A stretch of DNA of 5,888 nucleotides from an uncultured Planctomycetaceae bacterium (lineage in GTDB: Bacteria; Planctomycetota; Planctomycetia; Pirellulales; JACPPG01). The stretch lies in NCBI GenBank assembly GCA_945957305.1, contig CAMFLN010000246.1, positions 1-5,888 on the forward strand, read 5' to 3'. Shown in pieces: positions 1 through 5,888 of this stretch. The stretch's first letter is position 1. The number at the start of each line of letters is the position of its first letter. The notes under the pieces were generated by a model. The model did no database searches, was not told where the DNA came from, and saw nothing but the letters and a program-made list of their open reading frames with translations. Made by a program: the position numbers and the translations under genes.

Positions 1-2978
1 CCGACGCGCATGGGACGCTCGAACAAGATAATCAAGCCCGAGACGAAATTGGCAAAGATTTCCTGCAAGCCGAAACCGAGACCGACCGTCATGGCCGCGA
101 CGAGCCATTGCACGTTCGACCAGCCGATGCCGATCATCCAGAACGCAAAGGCCAGGCCGACCAGCGTAATCAGATAGCGCGAGACGGTCGTGATCGCGTA
201 ACGTCCGCCCGGGTCCATGGGCAAGCGTTGCAAGAATGCGATTTCGAGCAAGCCGGGCAGGTTGCGGCCGGCGACGAAGGTCATCAGCAAGATCAAGCCG
301 CTCAACAGGGCGTCGCCCAACGTGATGTAGCGCACGTTGGCCAGCATGACATCGGCGCCCCCCTTCATCGTGATCTGTTCATTGCCGACATAGGGCCATA
401 ATTGGCAGCGATCCAGGATTCCTAACGCCGGCAGCACGTCGATCCAGATGGCCCAACAACCAACCGCCAGGGCCACGTTGACGACGCTGCGCAGCAGCCG
501 ACGCGTTTGCAGGTCGATCGTGACCAGGTCGACTGGTTGCGGATGCGTACTCGGCGCTGGGGCATCGGGATGCACGACATGCTGGGCTTGCGCCAGGGCG
601 ACCGCGCGCCGCTCGCGCGCTTGTTTGATCGCCAGTTTGCGTCTCGCCACGAGCAAGCAGCGCTGGGCGAAAGCCTGCGTGATCAACAGCCCCAGCAGCA
701 GCCACATCATGGCATGCAATCGCCAGGCAAGCTCCACGGCGGTGTAGAAGTAGCCTGCCGCGGCAACGATAGCCAAGGCGAGTGGCCCACTGACCGCGAC
801 CAGGTGCCACAGGCGCGGCTTTCGCCAGAACCAACTAATGTCGTTGCGTTCAACGATGGACGTCAGTAGTCCCCGCTTGGGATGCATGACGAAGTGGGCA
901 AAGACGGCTAGCGAGAGCAGGGCCGTGATAAAGGCCAATCGTCCCAGCGGTGAGCGATGAATTTCGAATTCCGGGGACTCGACAACCGCCACGACGAAGC
1001 TCAGTGGCAAACCGATGAGCATGCCCCAGCGCAAATGCCGACCCACGAGCACCACGGCCTCGGCCGGCCAGCCGAAATGGGCCTCGGCCAACCCCTTGCG
1101 GCGGCAAATCTGACGAAAGGCTTCCAGCGACAAAAGCAACATCGCCGTCATCCGCAGCCCGTAAGCGATGCTTTGAGCGTGCAATGATGCATGGGCCGGC
1201 GCTGTGATCCGCCAACTGATCAGGCCTAGCACCAGTGGCCAGAGCAGAGCCAAGACACCGGTAAGCACCGCCACTTCCAGCGTCGGGCGAATCTCGGCGG
1301 CATAGGCCTGCGTGGTCTTCAAATCGACGGCGTGAATGCGCCGCCGCAGATAACTTTGCGCGGCGGCCAAGGGGACCAAGGCCAGCGCCGCGAGAATATA
1401 CAGCGACGGGTTGCCGCGGACATCGCGCCCCAGCTCGCGCAGCAGCAACCAGGCTTGTTTCGCATCAGTCAACTTGACGAAGCCATCCCACGCGCGGCGA
1501 AAATCGCTCACTCCTACGACCGGGGCGCTGCGCACCCAAAGAATGCGTTCGCCGATAAAGTCTTTGTAATGTTCGACCTCTTCGATCAGGTTCTTCTCGT
1601 TGAGGATCAGCTTGATTTCCAATCCTTCGAGATAGTCGTAACCGTCGTCGATCTGCGATTTCAAATACCCGCGTCGCGCCTTCAACAACTCGCGCAGCGC
1701 TGCTTCGATTTCCTCGCGTTGATCGGAGGACAATTGCGGGTCCATGGTGGCCATGATTTTGTAAACCTGGCCGTCAAAGTCGTCTAACGCGTCGTGCTGA
1801 TCATCGAGTTCGATCAGGCGCGCGCGCACGTGCGCTGCTTCGTTTTGCGCTTCGCGCAGGCGTTGGCGATGCACGCGCAGGTCCGGTAACTCAGCCTGCT
1901 GCTTTTGTAACAGCAGCCCCACGGCGTCCGTCATGCCTGCCGCGTCGATGCGTTCCTTGACGCGTTGGAACCTGGCTTTCACTTCGGCAAATTCTTTTTT
2001 CAGATCATCGACCGTCTTCGACATGGCGGCGATCTTGGCCGGAAAGCCGTCCGGACCATTTTGCTGCTGCGTCAGCTCGGCGTTCTTGTCGGCCAAGGCC
2101 TTCAGCTCGGGCATGGCCGCCACGGCGGCGCGGCGCGCCTCCTCGGCCTGTTTCATGGCCTCTTGCTTGCGCCGCTCGTTGAGCAGGTCCCGACAGCGCT
2201 TGGCATTCGCTTCGGCCTGGCGCACGCGCAACGAGGCGGCATCCTGCTTCGCGGCGATCAGTTCAATATTCGATTCGTACCAGGCCCGCTCGTTGTCGCA
2301 GGCTTCGATCTCGGCTTGCAAGGCGCGGCGCCGTGCTGTCAGAAATTCGCGCCGGGCTTCAGCGACGTCGAGAGCATCCGTGGCCGGCGGCAGCGTCGAA
2401 AGCTCTTGCTCGGCCTCTTTGAGCCGCTCTTGTGCGGTGGCCAAAATGGCCGGCAACTCGGCGCGACGGCGCTTGGGTTCGGCTTCCAAGTCCGCGCGCT
2501 TGGCTTGCTGTGTCTTCAGCTCGGATTCCAGATCGACCAGCTTCTGTTCGAGCTGCGGGATCGTGAAGCTGTCGGGCACGTCGACCAGCGGATCGTGCGG
2601 CGGGGCCTCGAGCTCGGCCTTGGTCTGTTTCAAATCCTCAGGCGCGTGCGAGCGGCGCGCCTTCCAGTCTGCGACCTTGCCTTCCCAATCCTTGACCGCG
2701 GCGAGTTGTTCGAGCGTGCCCTTGTAGAGATCGACGATCTTCGTCTTGAGCTCTTTATCAAGTTCCGGCGAGTCTTCGACCCGCTTGAGCCGCTCCTGAA
2801 TGATGGCCGGTGTCAGCTTCGCCGCCGCATCGGGTGCGGGAGCATCGTCAAAGGCGAGTGCCGGCGCGGTTGAGCCGAAAATGATGAGAGCCAGTAGCGC
2901 TGCGCAGCGGAGCACGCGCGCACACTGAAGCGGCGTCCTGTAGCGCGCGCGACAGACAGTTGGCAGAGTTTCTAGCAC
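1..2978 (-). CDS. MscK/KefA-type mechanosensitive ion channel, 3' end cut by window edge
   Basis: This large mechanosensitive channel of the MscS superfamily (MscK/MscM class) would sit in the inner membrane and release solutes under hypo-osmotic stress. Reading from a GTG at 2978, 992 codons stay open to the left edge. Residues 1-42 look like a signal peptide ending APALA before FDDAP. Residues about 43-520 are charged, Ala/Glu/Arg-rich and helical, as in the periplasmic coiled-coil domain of MscK, and include GERILWVRSAP, a motif typical of the class. Hydrophobic segments follow near residues 523, 570, 603, 652, 680, 723, 757, 829, 883 and 936. The end reads VGLGFGLQEIFANFVSG then LIILFERPMRVG, the pore helix and start of the cytoplasmic domain of MscS proteins. 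Family members are usually about 1,100 residues, so roughly 100-200 are missing. A second in-frame GTG at 2915 would give a shorter signal peptide. The family call is firm; MscK versus MscM naming is not. Confidence 0.93.
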   Translation of the reverse strand, partial: MLETLPTVCRARYRTPLQCARVLRCAALLALIIFGSTAPALAFDDAPAPDAAAKLTPAIIQERLKRVEDSPELDKELKTKIVDLYKGTLEQLAAVKDWEGKVADWKARRSHAPEDLKQTKAELEAPPHDPLVDVPDSFTIPQLEQKLVDLESELKTQQAKRADLEAEPKRRRAELPAILATAQERLKEAEQELSTLPPATDALDVAEARREFLTARRRALQAEIEACDNERAWYESNIELIAAKQDAASLRVRQAEANAKRCRDLLNERRKQEAMKQAEEARRAAVAAMPELKALADKNAELTQQQNGPDGFPAKIAAMSKTVDDLKKEFAEVKARFQRVKERIDAAGMTDAVGLLLQKQQAELPDLRVHRQRLREAQNEAAHVRARLIELDDQHDALDDFDGQVYKIMATMDPQLSSDQREEIEAALRELLKARRGYLKSQIDDGYDYLEGLEIKLILNEKNLIEEVEHYKDFIGERILWVRSAPVVGVSDFRRAWDGFVKLTDAKQAWLLLRELGRDVRGNPSLYILAALALVPLAAAQSYLRRRIHAVDLKTTQAYAAEIRPTLEVAVLTGVLALLWPLVLGLISWRITAPAHASLHAQSIAYGLRMTAMLLLSLEAFRQICRRKGLAEAHFGWPAEAVVLVGRHLRWGMLIGLPLSFVVAVVESPEFEIHRSPLGRLAFITALLSLAVFAHFVMHPKRGLLTSIVERNDISWFWRKPRLWHLVAVSGPLALAIVAAAGYFYTAVELAWRLHAMMWLLLGLLITQAFAQRCLLVARRKLAIKQARERRAVALAQAQHVVHPDAPAPSTHPQPVDLVTIDLQTRRLLRSVVNVALAVGCWAIWIDVLPALGILDRCQLWPYVGNEQITMKGGADVMLANVRYITLGDALLSGLILLMTFVAGRNLPGLLEIAFLQRLPMDPGGRYAITTVSRYLITLVGLAFAFWMIGIGWSNVQWLVAAMTVGLGFGLQEIFANFVSGLIILFERPMRV

Positions 2979-2983
2979 GACGA

Positions 2984-2989
2984 TCCCTT
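2984..2989 (-). promoter_or_regulatory. Likely ribosome binding site of the channel gene
   Basis: On the minus strand AAGGGA lies five bases before the GTG at 2978. It is a partial Shine-Dalgarno match at suitable spacing. The alternative GTG at 2915 has no such purine run, so this site favours the longer start. Confidence 0.45.
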
Positions 2990-3110
2990 GTGAACGCTTT
3001 CGCCCCGCACAGTCGACTCGGCGACTAAACCGCAGAATGTCTAGCTGCGAGTTACAGCAACCGTGGTACCGCTCGCCTGGCAGTGTGGGCTTGTACTCCG
3101 GACTGCTCGA

Positions 3111-3141
3111 CGAACCAGCAGTTGCAATACAAGCTGGTTCG
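3111..3141. repeat. 9-bp perfect inverted repeat (hairpin)
   Basis: CGAACCAGC at 3111-3119 is exactly complementary to GCTGGTTCG at 3133-3141, with a 13-base loop. Three further base pairs are possible after a one-base bulge on the left arm. No T-tract follows on either strand, so it is not a standard intrinsic terminator. It lies about 130-160 bases upstream of the channel start and could be an operator or part of a structured leader. That role is inference only. Confidence 0.5.
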
Positions 3142-3220
3142 CGACTTACTGCTAGCGAGTTATTGTTCCGGCCCGCCCCGGCAGTGTTGAAGTGCTGGCA
3201 TCCGCCGCGAAGGGGGCCGG

Positions 3221-3234
3221 ATTGTAGTGACAAT
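3221..3234. repeat. Small inverted repeat ATTGT-AGTG-ACAAT
   Basis: ATTGT at 3221-3225 and ACAAT at 3230-3234 are perfect complements around a four-base loop. The stem is only five pairs and AT-rich, so it is weak alone. It is notable mainly for sitting just beyond two other hairpins at 3246-3284. Confidence 0.3.
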
Positions 3235-3245
3235 CGCCGACCACG

Positions 3246-3267
3246 AAAACCCGAACTCCGCCCGGGT
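3246..3267 (-). terminator. Weak candidate intrinsic terminator after the sulfatase activator
   Basis: Read on the minus strand, ACCCG (3267-3263) pairs with CGGGT (3253-3249) around a nine-base loop. A short T run (TTTT at 3249-3246, its first base in the stem) follows directly. It lies about 90 bases past the stop of the sulfatase activator, which is a sensible place. The stem is short and the T-tract brief, so termination may be weak or the match may be chance. Confidence 0.3.
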
Positions 3268-3269
3268 GT

Positions 3270-3287
3270 AGCTCGTTACGAGCTTTT
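3270..3287 (+). terminator. Perfect 6-bp hairpin followed by TTTT on the plus strand
   Basis: AGCTCG at 3270-3275 and CGAGCT at 3279-3284 form a perfect stem with a TTA loop. On the plus strand the last T of the stem begins a run TTTT (3284-3287). The form is terminator-like, but no plus-strand gene ends here. If it works at all, it may block antisense transcription or add structure to the tail of the minus-strand transcript, where the same stem also forms. Confidence 0.25.
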
Positions 3288-3357
3288 AACTTGCGGCCAG
3301 GACGCCGCGGTCCAAGAGCGCGGCGAAATGCCCCGTGCTGGAAGATTGCCGCGAGAT

Positions 3358-4569
3358 TCACTTGCCACTGCGCACGCAGCGGAAGCCGACGTGATTATTG
3401 CCCGTGTCCACCGCGCCGCTGCCGCGCGTGCCTGGCATGTACCGGGTGCAGTACTGGTCCGTGCAGAGAAATGATCCGCCGCGTTGCGAACGCTTGGGCA
3501 CGCCCGGTTCGCGCGGGTCGTAGCTTTCGGTCGGGCCCGGCGGATTGTGAACTGCCCCGTCGCTTCCCGGCACAAGCGCCGCGTAGTAGTTGTAGCGGTA
3601 CCAATCGCTGCACCACTCCCACGTATTGCCGGCCATGTCGAACAGTCCAAATCCGTTGGCCGGATAGGAACCGACCGGCGCCGTGTGCGTGTGGCCGTCG
3701 AGCGCCGTGTTGTTGTGCGGAAACTCTCCTTCGAAAATGTTCGCCAGATACTTGCCGCCGGGCGTCAGCTCATCGCCCCAGATGTAAGGTTCGCGATCTC
3801 GCCCGCCACGCGCCGCGAATTCCCACTCGGCCTCGGTCGGCAGTCGTTTGCCGGCCCACTTCGCATACGCGACGGCGTCGTCCCAAGAAACGTGTACCAC
3901 AGGGTGCTTCTCGCGACCGCCAAGATTGCTACTGGGTCCTTCAGGGTGGCGCCAGTCAGCGCCGGGTATGTAACTCCACCAGCGCAGGTATTGATCGAGC
4001 GGCACCTGGTACGGCGGTGGAGTGAACACGACCGAACCGGCAACCAGATTTTCAGCAGGGGCGCCGGGGTAATCCTCGGCCCGCGGGATTTTCTCGGCGA
4101 CGGTGACGTAGCCTGTCGCTGCGACAAACGCGGCGAACTGTTCGTTGGTCACCTCGGTCGTATCCATCCAGAACCCGTCGACAGCCACCAGGTGCACCGG
4201 CCGCGCGTCAGGCATGGCGTCGCGACCGCCGCAGACCATCGACGTGGGATCTTCGGTCCCCATCCAGAAAACGCCACCCGGAATCCAGACCATGCCCGGG
4301 GGCGGTTCGCCAGGGGCCGGAGTGTCATTGACGTGTGGTGTCGCGAGCGGGCTTTTGTCGCGCGAGTTCGCAAGCGAGCCATTGTGGGAATCGCTTTCCG
4401 AGGCGGTTTCCGTCTGACGATGCGCGGCGAATGCGTACACCAGTCCGGCCGAAATGCCGGCCACGACGAGGGCGAGCAACACTCGTTGCCGGCGGGAGAG
4501 GGGCCGCGAGGCAGGCGCAGCAAGATGAGGAGGAGCCACAGGGGCCGGACGATTCTGTTTTGTTGACAC
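3358..4569 (-). CDS. Membrane-anchored formylglycine-generating enzyme (sulfatase activator)
   Basis: This is a formylglycine-generating enzyme of the SUMF1 family, which oxidises the active-site cysteine of type I sulfatases to formylglycine. From a GTG at 4569 the protein has 403 residues: a Pro-rich basic start, one membrane helix at about 30-48 after RRQR, a polar linker to about 91, then the catalytic domain starting PGMVWIPGG. Family motifs include WMDTTEVTNEQF (about 134), GADWRHPEGPSS (about 203), HVSWDDAVAYAKWAGKR (about 226), LPTEAEWEFAARGG, and GLFDMAGNTWEW (about 308). The C-terminus has RGGSFLC and QYC, giving Cys369 and Cys374 in the C-x4-C spacing of the redox/copper pair of active enzymes, and ends GFRC. 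The arrangement predicts an enzyme outside the cytoplasmic membrane. In-frame ATG 4704 and TTG 4722 would add 45 or 51 residues, but that stretch has lower third-position GC and looks non-coding. No sulfatase gene is in the window. Family call very sure, start uncertain. Confidence 0.93.
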   Translation of the reverse strand: MSTKQNRPAPVAPPHLAAPASRPLSRRQRVLLALVVAGISAGLVYAFAAHRQTETASESDSHNGSLANSRDKSPLATPHVNDTPAPGEPPPGMVWIPGGVFWMGTEDPTSMVCGGRDAMPDARPVHLVAVDGFWMDTTEVTNEQFAAFVAATGYVTVAEKIPRAEDYPGAPAENLVAGSVVFTPPPYQVPLDQYLRWWSYIPGADWRHPEGPSSNLGGREKHPVVHVSWDDAVAYAKWAGKRLPTEAEWEFAARGGRDREPYIWGDELTPGGKYLANIFEGEFPHNNTALDGHTHTAPVGSYPANGFGLFDMAGNTWEWCSDWYRYNYYAALVPGSDGAVHNPPGPTESYDPREPGVPKRSQRGGSFLCTDQYCTRYMPGTRGSGAVDTGNNHVGFRCVRSGK

Positions 4570-4790
4570 GGGATTATTTTGCGGCAAGCGTAGTGCGCGA
4601 GGCGACGAATCGCCGCGACGGAGCGATGCATTACTTGTAATCCAGTCCCGCGGCGGCGTCCAATCGCCACTGCTGGCGGTTGTACAAGCACGGTCCCAAG
4701 GCATAGAATCTCGGGCAATCAAGGCTTGGGTTCTGCACCAGTGCCCAACGCTTTCCGCAAGCCGAAGGATCGAGCCAGAGCAGAGCGTTC
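4570..4790. promoter_or_regulatory. Divergent region between the sulfatase activator and cobL
   Basis: This 221-base stretch separates the preferred GTG of the minus-strand gene from the ATG of the plus-strand gene, so it should hold both promoters. If the minus-strand gene starts at ATG 4704 or TTG 4722 instead, only 68-86 bases remain. It contains an AT-rich inverted repeat, ATTAC-TT-GTAAT, at 4630-4641 and a palindrome, TTGTACAA, at 4680-4687. TGTAAT at 4636-4641 resembles a -10 box for cobL, but no matching -35 is present. No cobalamin riboswitch landmark was recognised. Confidence 0.35.
4630..4641. repeat. AT-rich inverted repeat ATTAC-TT-GTAAT
   Basis: ATTAC at 4630-4634 and GTAAT at 4637-4641 are perfect complements separated by TT. 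The element stands out in GC-rich surroundings and lies 61 bases upstream of the preferred GTG of the sulfatase activator. It could be a repressor half-site pair or a promoter element. At five bases per arm, chance is also plausible. Confidence 0.3.
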
Positions 4791-5888
4791 ATGCCTCCCA
4801 AGGAAAAAATTCACATCGTCGGCATCGGTGACGATGGACTGGACGGTGTCACCAGCACGGCCCGGGCTTTGATCGAGCAGGCTGACCTGCTGGTCGGAGC
4901 CGATCACACGTTGCGGCTGGTTCCAGCCAGCGATGCCGAGCGGCTCGTGGCCGGTGGCAACCTGGACGCCATCGTCGAGCGAATCGCCGGGCAGTCGAAT
5001 GGCCGCGTCGTCGTCCTCGTTTCGGGCGATCCGTTGTTCTACGGCCTGGCCCGCTACCTGTGCGAAAAGTTGGGCAAAGATCGCTTCGAGGTTGTGCCGC
5101 ATGTCAGCAGCATGCAACTGGCGTTCGCCCGCGTCAAAGAAAGCTGGGAAGAGGCCTACCTGACGAACCTCGCGAATCGTCCGTTGGAGCAGGTTCTCGA
5201 ACAGATCCGTATCGCGGAAAAGGTCGGGCTGTTTACCAGCGAAGAATGCCCCCCCGCCAAAGTCGCCCGGGGACTGTTGGACCGGCGGATCGACTACTTC
5301 TGGGGCTATGTTTGCGAGAATCTCGGTTCGCCGGACGAGCGCGTCACGCGCGGTAGTCTCAAGGAACTGGGGTCGCAAGAATTCGCGCCGCTGAACGTGA
5401 TGATCCTGGTGCGCAAGCCCGATATGCCCGACCGCCCATCGGACGAAGTCGGCCGGCGGCTGTTTGGCAACCTGGATGAAGCCTTCCTGCAATCGAAGCC
5501 GAAGCAGGGGCTGCTCACCACGAGCGAAGTACGCACAATTGCCCTGGCGCAGCTCGACCTGCGGACGATGAGCACCGTGTGGGACATCGGCGCCGGCAGC
5601 GGATCGGTGGCGATCGAGGCCGCGCAAATTGCCTCGGGGGGCAAAACCTACGCGATTGAAATGGACCAGGAAGATCACACGCTCATCCTGGATAATGCGG
5701 CGCGGTTTGGCGTGCGCAACCTCGTGGCTGTGCTCGGCCGCGCTCCCGAAGCGTGGATCGACTTGCCTGATCCCGATGCGATTTTTGTCGGCGGCAGTGG
5801 GCGCGAAATCAGCCGGCTGCTCGACCTGGCCTACGAGCGGCTGCGGCCCGGCGGGCGATTGGTTGCCAATACGGGCAGCATCGAGAAC
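4791..5888 (+). CDS. cobL: Bifunctional precorrin-6Y C5,15-methyltransferase (CbiE-CbiT fusion), 3' end cut
   Basis: This cytoplasmic cobalamin enzyme uses S-adenosylmethionine to methylate C5 and C15 of the corrin precursor and decarboxylates the C12 acetate. The ATG at 4791 opens 366 codons running to the edge, and no earlier start exists in frame back to at least 4722. Residues 1 to about 210 form the CbiE tetrapyrrole methylase domain: HIVGIG near residue 8, VSGDPLFYGLARYL at about 77-90, and VPHVSSMQLAFAR at about 102-114. A linker leads to the CbiT domain: LLTTSEVR at about 241-248, the SAM loop WDIGAGSGSVAIEAA at about 264-278, the acidic end of strand 2 at YAIEMD, and DAIFVGGSG at about 329-337. 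Fused CobL proteins are usually about 400-430 residues, so some 40-60 are missing. No strong Shine-Dalgarno precedes the ATG, only GAGCAGAG. No other corrin gene is visible on this side, so an operon could only lie downstream. Oxygen-dependent or anaerobic pathway use cannot be told from this gene. Confidence 0.95.
   Translation, partial: MPPKEKIHIVGIGDDGLDGVTSTARALIEQADLLVGADHTLRLVPASDAERLVAGGNLDAIVERIAGQSNGRVVVLVSGDPLFYGLARYLCEKLGKDRFEVVPHVSSMQLAFARVKESWEEAYLTNLANRPLEQVLEQIRIAEKVGLFTSEECPPAKVARGLLDRRIDYFWGYVCENLGSPDERVTRGSLKELGSQEFAPLNVMILVRKPDMPDRPSDEVGRRLFGNLDEAFLQSKPKQGLLTTSEVRTIALAQLDLRTMSTVWDIGAGSGSVAIEAAQIASGGKTYAIEMDQEDHTLILDNAARFGVRNLVAVLGRAPEAWIDLPDPDAIFVGGSGREISRLLDLAYERLRPGGRLVANTGSIEN

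Larger units (their letters stand above)
2979..3357. other. Intergenic gap with short inverted repeats, no convincing gene
   Basis: This 379-base gap lies between the stop of the sulfatase activator and the start of the channel gene, both on the minus strand. Short open frames cross it: a plus-strand frame at 3037-3474 and a minus-strand frame at 3152-3361 whose GTG overlaps the upstream stop. They look like chance frames, with no domain, no hydrophobic pattern and no good ribosome site. The gap carries several perfect short inverted repeats, listed separately. It should contain the channel gene's promoter, but I could not identify a convincing -35/-10 pair on the minus strand. Confidence 0.6.

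Noticed and set aside
1933..2873. Plus-strand open frames of 264 and 302 codons
   Set aside because: They are antisense to the helical domain of the channel. The Ser/Arg/Ala-rich and Leu/Gly-rich products are typical of GC-rich shadow frames, and the minus-strand reading gives a coherent protein.
3047..3162. Direct repeat GCGAGTTA at 3047-3054 and 3155-3162
   Set aside because: An eight-base repeat is expected about once by chance in a gap of this size, and no further copies or regular spacing were seen.
3152..3361. Minus-strand 69-codon frame whose GTG overlaps the stop of the sulfatase activator
   Set aside because: The stop-start overlap suggested translational coupling. However, no ribosome site, domain or hydrophobic pattern is visible, and it runs through the hairpin cluster.
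3037..3474. Plus-strand 145-codon frame crossing the intergenic gap
   Set aside because: Its last third is antisense to the conserved C-terminus of the sulfatase activator, and the product shows no family features.
3484..4566. Plus-strand open frame of 360 codons opposite the sulfatase activator
   Set aside because: Arg/Val-rich antisense shadow. The minus strand carries the complete catalytic domain with all key motifs.
4563..4568. Perfect TTGACA on the plus strand upstream of cobL
   Set aside because: No acceptable -10 box lies 16-18 bases downstream, and it overlaps the preferred first codons of the opposite gene, so it is probably chance.
5249..5255. Run of seven C in cobL as a possible slippage or phase-variation site
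   Set aside because: The frame continues with correct family motifs on both sides. One seven-base C run in GC-rich DNA is not unusual.
4719..5678. Minus-strand open frame of 319 codons opposite cobL
   Set aside because: The plus strand encodes clear CbiE and CbiT motifs along the whole stretch. The antisense product has no recognisable domain.

Overview
The window is GC-rich, densely coding bacterial DNA. The gene repertoire suggests a planctomycete, probably of the Pirellulales type: a very large MscK-class channel with a long periplasmic coiled-coil domain, a membrane-anchored formylglycine-generating enzyme, and a fused CbiE-CbiT cobalamin enzyme. That assignment is inferred from protein style and composition, because no rRNA or other marker gene is present.

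Layout, left to right. (1) Positions 1-2978, minus strand: a mechanosensitive channel of the MscK/KefA class. It has a signal peptide, about 480 residues of charged helical periplasmic domain, and about ten or eleven membrane segments. The window edge cuts it just after the diagnostic MscS pore helix. (2) Positions 2979-3357: a 379-base gap with no convincing gene. It holds a cluster of short perfect inverted repeats, one of which resembles a weak intrinsic terminator for the gene upstream. (3) Positions 3358-4569, minus strand: a formylglycine-generating sulfatase-activating enzyme with the catalytic cysteine pair intact and a single N-terminal membrane anchor. (4) Positions 4570-4790: a divergent region that contains the ambiguous 5' end of the sulfatase activator and two short palindromes. 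(5) Positions 4791-5888, plus strand: the first 366 codons of a bifunctional precorrin-6Y methyltransferase (CobL/CbiET), cut by the right edge inside the CbiT domain.

The three genes act in unrelated processes: osmotic protection, sulfatase maturation and vitamin B12 synthesis. The spacing does not suggest an operon. The sulfatase activator and the channel share a direction but are 379 bases apart, and cobL runs divergently. I found no mobile element, CRISPR array, tRNA, rRNA or recognisable novel system. The most useful second looks are the structured gap, the start of the sulfatase activator, and family-motif departures in CobL.
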